A stretch of 64,000 bases of DNA from Melampsora larici-populina 98AG31 (GCF_000204055.1 NW_006768792.1:529736-593735), one strand, 5' to 3'; positions 22,560-38,006 are shown, numbered from the stretch's first letter. The notes: generated by a model not told the origin, from the letters alone. Numbers and translations: made by a program.

Positions 22560-23481
22560 AGTGGAGAGGGGGAATATAATCATGACAATTCATTGACTGG
22601 TGTGATATTCTAATCACAGATCTGAATATGGACCCACTTGTTGTCATTCAAGCAAAGCTTTTACTAGCTTAGCAGGACAGTGGTACATACACAAACATAA
22701 AATTAAAGGCTGCATGACATGGGACCAATGGAAGCAAGAAATCCACAAAAGATTTGGAAATATTATTTGGAGAAGTTACATAGAAGATTTGTTTGTGGTA
22801 GACAGATTTGATGCAAATATGCATCTGGATTCCACAACATGGTCTTGAAAACAAAAGAAGAGAATTTCTGCCTTTGAACCAGATGCATCAGAAAACACAA
22901 TGGTGAATAAGATTCTGAACAAAGTTGATGGCAATGTTAGAACTGCAATCAAAAGTCAACTTCCTACACCCTATACATAAGTGGGATATCTACTTGATGG
23001 TTTTCAAAGATATTTTTGAAAATACAACTATCATACCTAAGAAAAGGTACTTCAACAGACCAAGGAGAACTGTTGTTGAATATAAAACAAACTTTGAAGA
23101 AGATATGATACAAGGTACCTCTAGTACAAAAGTTCAACCAAGTACATCAGAGGGAACACCTTCTCAAGCATGCCCAAACTGCAGCAGTAAAGATCTGAAA
23201 CATCAATGGACAGGACATAAAAAAATGATTGATATGATTGAAGTAGAACTTCACGAAAGTCATAATATGGATGTCAAGTATGATTTTCAAGGAGCACAAT
23301 TTTCTGACAAGTCAATGTCAGAAAGTGAGAATGAAGATCATCAACAAGATGTCTGCATGATTCATACTCATGAAGATCAATGGCTACCAGCAGAAAAGAT
23401 ACCCTCAAGACAAAATTACAAGAATTCAGAGCACAAAGAAGAGCTCATAAAACTTCTGAAAAGAAGTAACAACCTCCTTTG
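22560..23481 (+). pseudogene. LTR-retrotransposon Gag remnant
   Basis: Upstream (about 22560-22920) the Gag-like frame is broken by stops. From 22925 an open stretch encodes 185 residues. It includes a segment around residue 80 with CPNCSSKD, where a CCHC zinc knuckle would be expected. Only the first two Cys remain, and the His and last Cys spacing is not canonical. An acidic stretch with SMSESENEDHQQD follows. The layout (basic segment, knuckle, acidic tail) resembles Ty3-type Gag proteins of rusts. A TTGGTATCGAAG word at about 22388 resembles a primer-binding site. No protease, reverse transcriptase or integrase follows, so internal coding has been deleted. Confidence 0.5.
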
Positions 23482-24110
23482 AGGGTGGGGGATGTCAGCC
23501 CTGAGTCACGCTCACACCCAGTACTGTTTATGTGGCCCCGGGCGTGGCCTGGCATGGTGTGGCCCAGTTTGGCCTTGCATTTGAACAACAATTAGAATCA
23601 CGAAGTGATCACTAAGATGCAGGACACGTACTAATGCTTAGATATAGATGTGCATAAGGATACTTTTCTCTTTCTTACATAATGATGGCCTGTTTGAGCT
23701 TGATGGTTCTCATATAACAGAACAGCTTGTGTTCCGCTTGTTGTTCTCTCTTTCTCCATTGAACTCAAACTATTTTGTTTTGCCCAATCTACCTCTTGTA
23801 AATTGGCTGTTCAATCCTAAATCTTCTTCCTTAAGACTAAGTTTGATCTGTTTCCTTACCAGGTGTTAGTTGTCATTGTTGTTATCCTTAAAGTTCTCTG
23901 TCTCTAAAGCAATTGACCTCAAACTATTTTATTTCACCCAATCTTCCTCTTGTAGATTGTGCTGTTCAATCAACCTAAAGTCCTCTTCCTTAAGACTAAG
24001 TTTGATCTGTTTCCTCACCAGAACGTAACCACACTCACCTGGTCATATTTACAACCTCAGATCCTCATTTCTAGCCGCTACTCCCTGCTTAAGACAATCT
24101 TGAGGGGGGC
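23482..24110 (+). repeat. Probable 3' LTR with an internal tandem duplication
   Basis: A purine run (GAGGGTGGGGGA) directly precedes TGTCAGCCCTGAGTCACG at 23492. That is the arrangement of a polypurine tract and the start of an LTR. Inside are two diverged tandem copies of about 105 bp roughly 160 bp apart (near 23758 and 23918), each ending CTAAGTTTGATCTGTTTCCT. The right border is not clear and no matching 5' LTR was identified. Confidence 0.4.
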
Positions 24111-24199
24111 TTCAACTGAAGTTAATGCCATGTGAAGGCCATGAATGGATCGGGGTGAGGGCCACAGGTGGCCTAAGCCCTTGCCATGTGCCCCGCCAG

Positions 24200-25190
24200 G
24201 GCGCCTTGTGGCTTTGTGGCACCAGATGTGACCGTGAGCCCTGCGTACATATACATGTACCCAAAACTAATTGTAACATTGAAATATCATATATAATTAA
24301 ACTTAATAATGTATACAAACAGTCTACAAACAGTATGTAACATCTTACAAAATACATAAAAACACTAATTACATATGCAGGTACACTTAAAATGATATGT
24401 GATATGTAATCAAACACCAACTACACCTCACTCAATGTCAAGAGTGGATATGCTTATAGTACATAACAAGTACATGATATTACTATATGTAATTATGTAC
24501 AAACAATAATAGTTAATAATAGTTATTATTAATCCCTTAACCATTGTAGTGATAGAAACAAATACCACTACAATTAGGTTTAGAGTGGAGAGTATATAAA
24601 CCCCTCCTCCCTCAGCCTTCAAGAGATATCCCCCAAGAAATTATTACACCATAATTTTGAAGAACAACATTAAATTTCTATTGAAGTAACATCAAGAGTT
24701 TTATAAATATAAGACTAGTGATAACTTCATAACTTTAATCAGCCTCCTGGCAAGAAGTAAGTGGTAATCTCTTTACACCCTTTCTGGATCCTCTACTTCT
24801 CCTAAGTAGACACACTATAAGTTGATGACTTTAAGAACAACCCCAGGCTGGCAACCTTAAAAAAACAGGTTGGTGACCTTAAGAACAACCCCAAGTTGTC
24901 AACTTTAAGAACAACCAGTCTAGTAATCTTTACCTCACTCTTCAATCTAAAGATTGAAGGGAAGCCTTGGATCAAGCTTGCATTTATTATAATTGAAATA
25001 TCCTTTTAAGCAGTCAACTAACTGTAGCCTGTCTGGATTTGTCCAAGCAGACTGTCAGGTCCTTTTTACTTTCATTCTTTTTTTATTTCAGATTGTAAGT
25101 ACTACATTATATTTGAAATAAAGAACTGGATTACATCACTCCATTACCTGTTCACCAAATTTAGTGAGCCTAGAGTACTACAAAAGAGTA
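24200..25190 (+). repeat. Possible solo LTR with promoter and short tandem repeats
   Basis: An AT-rich stretch leads to TATATAAACCCCTCC (24593-24607), a good TATA-type promoter followed by a pyrimidine-rich start region. About 24818-24925 holds three to four units of roughly 31 bp with GACTTTAAGAACAACCCC-like cores. The layout suits a solo retrotransposon LTR. Its borders could not be fixed. Confidence 0.35.
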
Positions 25191-25199
25191 TCCTACCCT

Positions 25200-26237
25200 C
25201 ACATAACCCATAACACACCTTCCCAATCATGCTACAACCCGTAATGTAGGGAAACATGGCTTTACATGCAGGGTAATTTGATAACTTAATGGCTTCTCTG
25301 AACAATCTGTGCAACTCTCTGTAGGTTGTTATAAATTCACAGCACAGCTGTGGATTCTCTTACTGAAAAAATTATTGCCTCAAACCCAAATTTCAGCTTT
25401 GGGAAACTTCTATCCTGACCTGAGAAGGCTAGAGGGAGATTCAAGAAACATGAATACACACTTTTGATGAGAATGTGTAAAGGTAGCTACAGTAAAAAAG
25501 AGCACAGCAGTTGATTGAGGGGAAGTGAGAGAATTTGAGGTGCTAAAAAATCTTTCTGCCAAGCTCATCCTGGAATCCTCCTGTGACCAGGCCAGGCCAT
25601 CAATACATAAGCCAGACACCTGAGCTTGCCAGAATCAAGTGTCTGACTGTTGGACTTAGTCAAGTTTTACTGCTGTTGTTTGGGTCCCTTCTTTTGTAGA
25701 AATCATTACAGATATTTTGTTATATGCTGGACATCAAGAAAAAACAATCAAGTTTTTTACTGCCTTGAAGAAGATCAAACTTGAAAGGTTACCACTGAAA
25801 AATCAAAAACACAGTCTTTGCTATGTTGAGATCCATTTAAAAACTCATTTGAGCTACTTCATTCTTTCTCAATGTCCAACAGATAACAAAATGGTTGTTC
25901 GTATGTGTTGGTAATTCTAGGGCTATATGTCACACAACACAAAAGTTGAAGCCAAATGTGTTTCAATGAGATTTTATTGAGTGCGGAAAATGAGTAGAAG
26001 TGCGGGCGCGCATTAGTGCGAGTGTGCGAGTGATATGCACAAGACCATCTGGAGCTTGTGCTACCCCCGCTACCCCCGGTCCGCCCTCACCGCAGTCCTG
26101 CAGGCCTGATACACATGACTTGACGCGTCGTTGCCGTCGTCACCGCCACAAGATATAAATCATGCGAACCAAAGTCTACCCAATGCCGTTGGGTTCTTTC
26201 GACTTCTACGTTTGGACACCCGAGATAACTTGATTCA
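25200..26237. other. Intergenic stretch before the first gene island
   Basis: No gene is recognised up to about 25950. The last 250 bases are GC-richer and precede the start codon of the next gene, so they probably contain its promoter and leader. Confidence 0.35.
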
Positions 26238-28604
26238 ATGTCAGACCAGAGCGACCCTTCATATAAAGTGCGCCTTTACGCCTACGATCTCTCCAATGGC
26301 TTAGCCAAAACAATGTCAATGGCATGGACAGGGAAATATTTTGAAGCCATTTGGCACACGTCAATCGTTTTCGATGATCAGCTGGAAGTATTTTTTGGCC
26401 AAGGTATGGTTGAATAATTTTTATTCATAAAAGAGGGAAATTGGAACACTTACACTCGTCGAAAATTGCGCATTAGGTATCACGACCTGCCACCCTGGTA
26501 CGAGCATTCACGGTCGACCAATCAAGATTATAGAATTAGGCAAAACTCAGGTTGACTTGGGTACGCTTTTGGAGTACATCGATGAGTTGCGTTCATCGTG
26601 GACGGCCGAAGCGTTAGTTTTTCAGCTCATGCTACGTATGAGTATTGTTGAGCTTGAACTTCATTAATCTGATGATAATCGTCTTGCGCCATTCGTAGCT
26701 ATCATCTGCTCGAACGTAATTGCAATAACTTCTCAAACGAGTTGGCAGGATTCTTGACTGGTACGAGCATACCTCAGGAGATTCTCGAGTGAGCTGAACT
26801 GACCGTTTTCATAATGTATCTCCCTGCATCTATATCTCAATAGCTGACCTTCACATTTGATACATAGCCTACCGAAAGATTTTCTTTCCACACCATTTGG
26901 AGCTTCGATGCGCCCGATGATTGATCAGATGTTCAGAGGTGGAAACCATCCGCCGCCACCTACTTCGCATGCCCCCTCAAATAATCCAACCAACCTGCTC
27001 CAAGACGTTGCAGCTCTGTCCTTTAACGCCAGTGCTGGAGCTCCCGCTGTGAAGACTTGCACCACTCCTAAGGAGTTGAGTAAACTACTGCAAGAACATC
27101 TTTGTGTCGTTGTCAACTTCACCAACGAGCGTGGATGCCCACCTTGCAGGGTTATCGCTCCCATCTATGAAGCTCTTGCAAGCAAATTTAGTCCCGGCCC
27201 TCAAGTGAAGGAAAATGTTGGGCAGAAAAGGCTTCGAGCGGACCAGGTTAGAGATGTGGTCTTCGTTAAGGTTGATACCACAACTAGTGGGGAGTTAGCT
27301 GGTAAATACAGCATTCGCGCAACCCCTACAATTAAATTCTTTGCAAGCCGCAAGGAGGTATGTGTTTTCGAGTCGATTTTCAACAAGAAATGTATCAAGC
27401 TGACATCATTTTTCGGTTCAGATTGGCGAAGTCAAGGGAGCAGATGCACATGAACTTCGGATGCAAGTCAATCTGATGCTATACACTGCATATCCACGTT
27501 AGCGCCTTTTTCCATTGGATATTACCTCAATCTGGGATTCACGCGCTTATCAATCGTTACTTCATCAGCCCATATTCACACGAAGCTTCGCTTACCACGC
27601 CTCAAAGCCCTTTCAGACCAACCAATCCAGTACTCACAGGTTCCTGATTTAGAAAAAGCCTTGTCAAAGCTTATGGAAGCCGTCGAGAAGGATGCACCAA
27701 CACTTACCGAATCAGCAAACATTTTCAAGACCACCGCAGTCCCGTTTTTGAAGGGTAATGCCAATCTCAGTGACCCCAGCGCTTTCACCAGATGGAATAA
27801 GGAATCAGTCAGTCTAATTATGGCTTTAAGTCCGGCTCAGAGCTTTCCTGTGATAGATTTCTTGCGATTGGCAGTCTTGCAGTCTGATTATGTCATCAAG
27901 CTCGCTGGCCTTGCGCGGGAGCTCGACCCCATCCATCGAGCTCTGGAATATGCCAACACTAAAGCAAAAGAACCCTTGGCTCGTCCATTTTCACTCACAC
28001 TTCTCAGGCTCTTATCAAATGTGATTGGGTCAGAAGCTCTGGCTGGACGATATGTTCAAAACCCGACCAGACGTCTTGTCACTCAGTATGTAATCAACAT
28101 GTTATTAAGTGAAGATGAAAGCGTGAGAGTGACTGCATGTAGTGTGTGTTATGGTTTGGTATGTGAATGGAGTGGGTCGCGATCTGAGTGGGTCAAAGCC
28201 GAGGGTGAAGAATGGGAGGCTGGTCTCCCCAGTAGCGATCATGCGGATGAGGAAGAGTGGGAGGTTGAACTCATGAGCGCATTGATAGAAGCTTTGAAGA
28301 GAGAACATCAATCAAGCTCTGAAGCAGATGTTGGTATGTTACTTTTGGCTGTACCTTGTGCTCCTCAACTCGATTAGTGCAACAGATACTGACCTCATCG
28401 ATTCTTACAGCTCATCGATTGGTAGCCACGATTGGCCGCTTAGATTATCTTTCACCTTATCATCTATCATCTCTAAGAGTTTTGACCGAAACTTTAAACC
28501 TGACACAAATCCTTGATGAGAAGAAGAGGTTAGAAGCTCTGAAGGGCAAGAAGGAGCTTCTTGAGCTTTGTGACGAGGTGAAGAAGATGTGTACAGCTTC
28601 TTGA
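26238..28604 (+). CDS. PPPDE peptidase-thioredoxin-PUL domain protein
   Basis: Seven exons join in phase: 26238-26403, 26477-26612, 26699-26788, 26868-27357, 27422-27497, 27569-28333 and 28411-28604. They encode 638 residues. Residues 1-130 form a PPPDE (DeSI-type) papain-fold peptidase, with likely catalytic His40 (AIWHTSIVFDDQ) and Cys109 (LLERNCNNFSNELAGFL). PPPDE proteins remove SUMO or ubiquitin. Residues about 195-325 are a thioredoxin fold with CPPC at 221-224 and the cis-Pro loop IRATPTIKFF. Residues about 350-638 are helical repeats matching the PUL domain, which in PLAA/Doa1 binds Cdc48/p97. The protein is therefore likely a cytosolic or nuclear factor linking ubiquitin-like modifiers, redox and Cdc48. 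Activity on a given modifier cannot be told from sequence. Confidence 0.9.
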
Positions 28605-29004
28605 CCATTGCTCTAGCATCTCATCTCATCTCTTTCTTGTCTGCCTTCGCTTTCAAAGGAAACGGTACTGGGTGCAATTAGAAACATGAACTGAACCCAT
28701 CTCATCAGACTTAACTCGAGTTGGTGGATGGAACTCAGACTGATGATGTAAACAATAGCGGTCCCAAATGTATCTCATCAGATCGAAAGCACCAAAGTAC
28801 GATGCAAAACATTCACTTGATTACCAATTTCATGACGTAATTGATCACTGAGCGGTCAGCCCAGATATGATGCATATACACACAATGAGCTCTCGTTAAC
28901 TGATTCAAACTACTAGATTGATTTTCTCCCTCTTGTTGACCGTTTGAATGATAATTACCTTCTTTGACTTATTCTGGATAGTTTATATATATTTACTCAA
29001 TACC
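28605..29004. other. Intergenic region between two plus-strand genes
   Basis: It holds the 3' UTR of the PPPDE gene and presumably the promoter of the next gene. A TATATATA-like run lies at about 28985-28992, just upstream of the start codon. Confidence 0.4.
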
Positions 29005-32000
29005 ATGTCTGGCATCAAGCCCACTGCATATATAAAAAATAAAGCGCGTGTGGTCATTGACAACGTTCAGCCGAATCGACAGCCTCTTTCGACGGATCAC
29101 AACCGTGACGAGAATCAAGTTAACCGGATTGCGGTCACTGGAGATTCTACCACAGCTGATTCCTCAACCGATCGGAGTGCGACTCGACGTCTTAGACGAA
29201 TTCAACCAGGTCTGGGTCTGCTTCGCGCGCCTTCCAAAGAAGACACTGCCAACACAAGATCATGCGATGGTCATGTAGTGCCAGTGATGTCCAATCCAGA
29301 TTCGAGTTCTTCAACTCCGCTTGCCATTGCTAGTGTCCTTCATCCTTCAAGGGGCGTATCAGCGGTGTTACCTAATAGCTCGCGACCGACAATGCCTGTC
29401 AAAACACTTCATCTGAGGAAACCGCCTTGCGATGCACTTCTTCCAGATACTGGATCGGAATTGTCCAGTATGGATAACTTTTGGGCAAGGGCGCCAAAAC
29501 CAGTCCTGCAGCCTCTTGTCGCGCTTCCTACTCAGACCTCCTCCGGTCACTTCAAAGAGCGGCTCGAGCATGGTCCCACTAGAGAACTATTCCGCTCGAG
29601 AAATTTTGCGGAAAGTATACAAAAGCCAACTGCGCCGGTACAGCATGGTACGATAGAAAGCACAAGACCGCAAGATATTGAACAACGTTTGGACTCATCG
29701 GTAGGTCGAGCGGCGGACGAGCCCTCACCGACTAATGATCCCGCGAGTGACGATAAATCGTATGATTCCGACAACTCATCCGACAAAACACCTAACGCGC
29801 GCCTTAGCTCACGACAAGCACCGCATTGGATGGATGAAAGTGAAATAGTGAGTGAAATAAAACTTCAGAATCTCTGAATTCCTCATGATAAATTTTTGGA
29901 CCATGACAAAAGACAGAAAGCGGCCGGACCTACTCGAATGCGGCCATCCAAGATGAACAACCTGGCTGTACTTCTCCAACGGTTGACTCATCCAGTATAC
30001 CCCCGTTTCAAGCCCCAATCAACCGAAAACCTGAAAGTCAAATGATGAGGAAGGATGATTCTTGCCTTCCATATTCACTTTCAGTCACACGGACGGTCCA
30101 GGGCGGTCTCAAACGGCAGGCCATGGAAAATCATTCGCAAGCCGTCGCAAAAGAACGTCGAACCAGGGTCTCAAGCAAGGTTGAACTGCTTCCCCCAAAA
30201 CTACTGCGCGAGCGGACATCTTCGCCATACACCAAGCATATGCAACGCTCGATCATCTCTAGACCTAGTTCGGCCCATAGTTCTCGAGAAGATACGTCGT
30301 CGAGCAGAGGCCCTGATACCAAACATAAACTCGACATCTTGATAGGTGATACAACAAGGCTGAGGGATGAACTGGACCAGACGGTATGCAAATTTCCAAA
30401 TGACATGCGTATATGCATTCAAAGTAATAAAAAAACTCGTCTCATATGACCGCTTTATTCCGACCAGGACAAAGAGAACCACCGTATCCGCGAGAAATGC
30501 TCCCAAAAGACACTCGAGTTGGAGAAATATAAGAGAGATGTCAAGAACATAGTCACCAACATAAAATCGAAGTGAGGTTTTATTCAGTCTGTTGGTTTAC
30601 TCGGTCTACAAATGATTAAATCCGAGTTTGTTAGGCAAAATAAATTGTCTACCCAATATTCCGAAATCCAGTCCAATGTTACTGGGTTCATAGACTCCAG
30701 CCGTGAAAAATTGGCGAGTTCAAGAGAAGATATCGGATCTATCAGGAAAGAATGCAGCGATTTGATGAAAAGCAAGTCCTCTTCCACTTATCCTGAAGGG
30801 CCTGTTAACTCGTCATCTTATGTGTACTTTTAAGCTCTGTATTCCGAGTCTGAATCACCTAATGATGGTGAAATCGGGGAGAGGGGATATCTTGGTTTGC
30901 AGAGAATCCAAGACATGAACAAATACCTTTCTCTGACGAGGGAGCTGGATGAAGATCGAACGAAAAGTGAGTGCTACTGTTAACCAAAGAGTGTCAGTTT
31001 CTACGTAATCGAGTTTCTGCGAACTTATAGCTCTTCTACATCTTCAGAGCAAAACGTAATCGATATACTGAGAGCGAAGGTAGGTCGCATTCTAAATTTA
31101 GTCACTAGGTATCAAGCTGTCAAATTGATCAGAAGATTGTGTTTATATAAGCTTGAGATCCAGGTCGGGCAGGTCGTCGAATCGCGCAGTAGAATTTGTG
31201 AGTACCCACTTTTGATGACACTTTACGAAAATCCAGGGTTTTGTTGACCGAATTCCTTGTATCTCAGTTGAGTTGGAAGATTCCCTCATAACACATTCTC
31301 GTGCGAGTGAAGAGCTGCTTGATAAAGAAAGAAAAGATCGTGCTGGGATGAGTAAGTTCATCCTTTTCATCCAAGCGATGGTGTAGTGATGTCAGTCTGA
31401 CTTCCGCGTACGTATTTAGAAGACCTTTTAGAGGAAAGGCTTGGAGAATTGAAGTCCCAGCTGAGCTTGAATCAATATTCAGTCGTCAGCTTCACATTTC
31501 CCATTGTCAAATCTACTAGGGTTGAAATTGATTCTCGCGTGGTTACAGGAGGAGCGCTCACAAGCTCGCTTCAAGATCGAGTCGCTTGAGCAGATCAATA
31601 GCTCTCAACATGCCACAAACTTGAGAAATGAAAAGGAGTTGCAAAAGCTGACTGATAGGTCAATCACACGTTTTTGGTCAGCGGAGGGGACAGGCGGCTA
31701 AACAGACTGTTTTTCTGCCTGACACAGTATTGATAAATCCCGAATTGCGCTGGCAGACCAGGCGCAAAAGTTTGTCACTTCCTCAACTTTCTGAATAACC
31801 GGGTAATCCTTCTGACGTCTCGATTCAACTTTGCCAACAGAAATTCGGAATACGTTGCCAACCTTGCTTTATCGCGGTAAGCCGAATCAGCTTTTCAAGA
31901 GGATAATTTGTATTCTCATCATGATAAGTGTTTGTAAGGATAGAACCAAGCTAGAACACGCCACAAAAAATCTTCACGATCAAGGGATCGAGCTACAAAA

Positions 32001-34596
32001 TTCGAAAGAAAAGGTAGGAGAAATGAGCCGAACCGTATCTCAAAAAAAATCTGAAATCACAAAGGTTCAGGGAGAATACTCTGACTTGTTGGACAAAACG
32101 AAAGCAGTAGATCGAAGCCTGACTGAATCGAACGTTGAGAAAGCAAATCTTCAATGTCAAATTCATGAACTTCGTGAGAGCTTAAAATATCAGTCGAGCA
32201 TAGAACAGGTTCAAGAAGTCCATCAGGTGCAGTACGGAAAGCTTCAAGAGAAGTGTGAGATGCTCCAATCAGATGTGGAACATTGGAGAAATCAGAACTC
32301 AGCAACTTTGGAGAGATTTGCGAAGCTATCAACCAGTAGTAATTTAGAACAGGCGCGACTCACCAAACTTCAAGAGAATCTGCAGCTTCAACAGATTGAA
32401 GCCTTGGAGAATGCAATGAATCTTTTATGTAAACAAGAAAACGGGCTCATCGTCGATCTAAGAAGCAAGATTTGTCGGAACGAACACGAGATGAGTAGAC
32501 TAGGCGTCATCGAAAAAAGATACGTCGAACTCAAAGAGGCGAATGAGCGACTGCGAGAAACAACTGTGGCCAATGAGAACTCCAGAAGAGATCTTCAGTA
32601 CCGATTGGACGATGCGCATCAAAAATGGGAAGATCATAAAGGTCGAGGTGACTTTGCAGCCGGTCAAGTTACGGTCCTGCAAGATAAAGTCTCAGAAGCA
32701 AAGGCGGTACAGGTCTCATTGGTGAGAAATTTAAATTATTCACAGGACCGATGACCAAGCTTGTTAACAAAATTCCCTTCTCAGAACCGCGAAATCAAAG
32801 ACTTCAAAGAACAGATTAACAATTTGAAGCAGTACAATCAAGAGCTTATCTCAGTCGGGGAATCGCAGAGGTCTAAGGAAACGATAGATGATTTGAAACT
32901 TAAGCTAGTCAACGAAGGTGCTACACGGCAGCTACTTGAGGAAGCGATGGTAGGAATGACAAAGCGCTTTGAGCACTTTGAAGGTTGTGTTCTTGACATT
33001 AGTGATCGATCCAAGCATTCGCAAGCTGATCTCTCAATTCTGAGCGAAAAGGTCTCGAAATATCAAGAAGATTTATTTGAAATATGGGAAAGTAAATTAG
33101 AGGAATTAAGTTCCCTGAAGGTTCGGGAATCTGGGTGGCTGGTTGAAAAGGATAAGCTTGTTGAATCGCTTGCTGCGGAGAGAAAGAGACTTGATGAATT
33201 TCTGGAGGTCAAGATACAATTTCAAAAGGAACAGGAAAAGAGTCATCTTCTCCAGTTGAAAGTGCGTTTTTTTGGAATCCAGATGTATCAAAAAAAGCTC
33301 GTGCTACCTCATTTTCGAAGCAAGGTTTGTGATATCCAATCAGGTATCTGATCTCATGAACCGGTGTGATTCTACGTAGGCGAGTGCGGTTGAGGAACTT
33401 CTCAGGAAGGCGCAAGAAACTGACAAGGAAATCACACTTTTACAAGAGGAGTGTCACGCATTAAGAGTGTCCAAAGAGCAGCAAAAGAAAGACGCATCCG
33501 ATCAACTACAATTAGCGACGGAGCAAGTGAATTCAGAAAAGCAAGATGCTGTGAGTCTTACCCTACGTAGCTCACTGACCTAATTTTTTCTAAAGTTTCT
33601 TTCAAAGGCCTCTTCTGCAAGGAAAATAGCGATAGCTGCTACCGAAAAGAAATATGAAATGGTGCGTATTGTTGAACTGGGTATTGATCGACTTGAAACA
33701 CTTATTATACCTGTTTTATGGGATCAGAGCTTGATGAACTCAAGTCAGTGCCAATCCTGAATGGGAATCATATCTACGCATAGATCTGTAACGTAATTTT
33801 GTGCATCAGGCAACGATCTGAAGAAAACATCGAGGAAATTAGCAGACGCGGAAAGTCGCCTCCTGGCGATGTCAGCCGAGTTAGCTAAGGCGAAAGGTCA
33901 GTTCCTTCTTTACCAACCAAAAGTGCCTGATTTTCAATCTTTTTCCCAACATGGTTTGAATCAAAGGGAAGCCATCACTAGAGGAAACATTTTCGATATC
34001 CGATCAAAGTGAAAGTGTCATCTTGGAAACGATCTTGCGCCCAGAAGGTTCCAAAAGGTTTGCAATATCTGATTCTTGAGTTGTATCATATTATCACTAA
34101 TTTTTTTTCATTCTTACGCACTGCTTGATTAATCCTTTGGATGAAGGTTGCGTGATGAAGAAGAAAATCCCGATGTCAGAGCTTTCATCGGTTCTTTCCA
34201 GTCTCGTGCCACGCTAATAATCTTATACTCTGAAAATTAGCCTAACCTCCACGTCGATCTCCAAACTGGAAACTCCAGTCACCGTGTCCAAATTAATGAA
34301 TCCGTTGGTGAGCAAAATACGCGGGACTCTTCAGAAAACTGGTCTTATCGTGTTCAGTCAAGCTGAAGTATGACACAACCCGTTTTGAAGACGTAGTAAA
34401 ACAAGTGATGCCTATCCGCACTTCTAAACGCCTTCGAAGCCTGAATCCGCGGGATAATTCGTTTAAAGATACGATCCCAGTCAATGAAGCTTCAAGAACG
34501 TCTTTAGATTGTAAGCAAGAGGAAGAAACGACAGCAAATGATTCACATCTACTCAAAGGACGTAAAAATGCTCCTAAAGCAACGAAAAAGAAGTGA
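29005..34596 (+). CDS. Long coiled-coil protein of unknown function
   Basis: I do not recognise the family. The start MSGIKPTAYIKNKARVV at 29005 opens a roughly 280-residue Ser/Pro/Arg-rich, probably disordered N-terminus. Exons at about 29935-30384 and 30471-30575 lead into charged heptad-rich coiled coil (for example KNIVTNIKSK and VRQNKLSTQYSEIQSN). The main coiled-coil exons are about 31930-32740 and 32785-33259. Many small exons between 30600 and 34300 carry more coiled coil. The last exon (about 34405-34596) is basic, beginning PIRTSKRLRSLNPRDNSF and ending in KATKKK. Disordered head, long coiled coil and basic tail suit a chromosome, spindle or septation scaffold, but that is inference. 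At least 12 introns are needed, several near 50-60 bp, and exact splice sites in 30580-31830 and 33550-34400 are unresolved. The junction after about 29836 is ambiguous. Confidence 0.6.
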
Positions 34597-34960
34597 TCAA
34601 ATGGCTCAAGTCCAAGTGTTTGTATCACTAGTCTGCTGATTTGAACCGTGTAATGTTGGTTGCAATGACAGATCTTAAAATGACAGATGAATATCTTTTG
34701 CAGAATTCAAAGAACTTGTTTGCTCGAAATTCGTTCTAACATAAGCCAAAAAGCTAGGAGTGACCTACTGACAGATTCCGGACTAGGCATTCCCATCTTC
34801 TGGGCAACTTTTGGCATAGAGCAAACGACTTCATGCTTCACGGAGTCTCTGTGCTCAAAGAGTGGGTGCCTCCCGGCGGCGGTATTTGCCTCCCTGTCTT
34901 GTTGTAGAAGCTAGGCACACCTGGGGTTGTCCTTGTTCAGTTTGGTGGTATAACCCACTC
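34597..34960. other. Intergenic tail of the coiled-coil gene
   Basis: No gene is supported. The stretch separates the plus-strand coiled-coil gene from a minus-strand coding signal. Confidence 0.3.
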
Positions 34961-34961
34961 G

Positions 34962-35518
34962 AATTCAATGGTCTCCTGAAGGGCAGATAATTCTTGCGTA
35001 TCTCCCTTGGACTCGACATTCATCAGGGCCCCATCTGAGAGCGCCTTCAATGCTGGCATAGCAGAAAGATAACAACTCCCTCTCACCTTAAATCCCAGTC
35101 CTGAGCCAAAAGAGATACTCAGAGAATGAGATTACTCAAACATATGCAATTTGTAACGAATACTGATCTCCACGCCCGCAGTCTTGTACTTTTGGAATTG
35201 TCTGGTCTTGCCATCTTCCTTGCATTTTTTAGATCATGAAATGCTCTATCCAGTTTTGGTTTGTTTCTATTTTGAAGGATCTTTGTCCAATTAATTTGCA
35301 AGTCCCTCATCATTCCTGATCTCTGTCTCTCGAAAATGTGTGTCTTCTTCTGTGAAGTGAGGCTTTGTTGACGTAGCGCCAAGTTCTGTGAACAGACAGA
35401 GACAAAAATTCAACTTTGAAATCATGTCTGTTTGGAATAAGTGATCACCTTCGCGGAGAGAACTGCGAGCTCTTTGCAAAATGATGCGGGATATGTAACA
35501 TGTATGTGTAATATTCAC
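34962..35518 (-). CDS. Possible small gene or remnant divergent from VMA2
   Basis: The minus strand shows protein-like segments. A start at 35518 opens MNITHTCYISRIILQRARS. After a possible GT-AG intron (about 35388-35448) comes a basic helical stretch with IFERQRSGMMRDLQINWTK and KPKLDRAFHDLKNARK. In another frame comes TAGVEISIRYKLHMFE. After another intron-like gap comes ALKALSDGALMNVESKG and LQETIEFEWVIPPN followed by a stop. No single splice model was fully satisfying, so the gene may be real with unresolved introns, or frameshifted. The family is unknown. Its start lies about 155 bp from the VMA2 start on the opposite strand, so the two could share a promoter. Confidence 0.35.
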
Positions 35519-35672
35519 TCAGTTGTATCATATATCTAGGTATGCTTATAAGGTATGCTTGGTAGCGTATGTCACCACGACGTTCATTGATCGATGTCAT
35601 CGAACTCAGACTGACTACTTCAACACTTCATCAACCATTGCCATCAAGATACAAACACATCCAACATCCACT

Positions 35673-38006
<2,334 letters not shown>

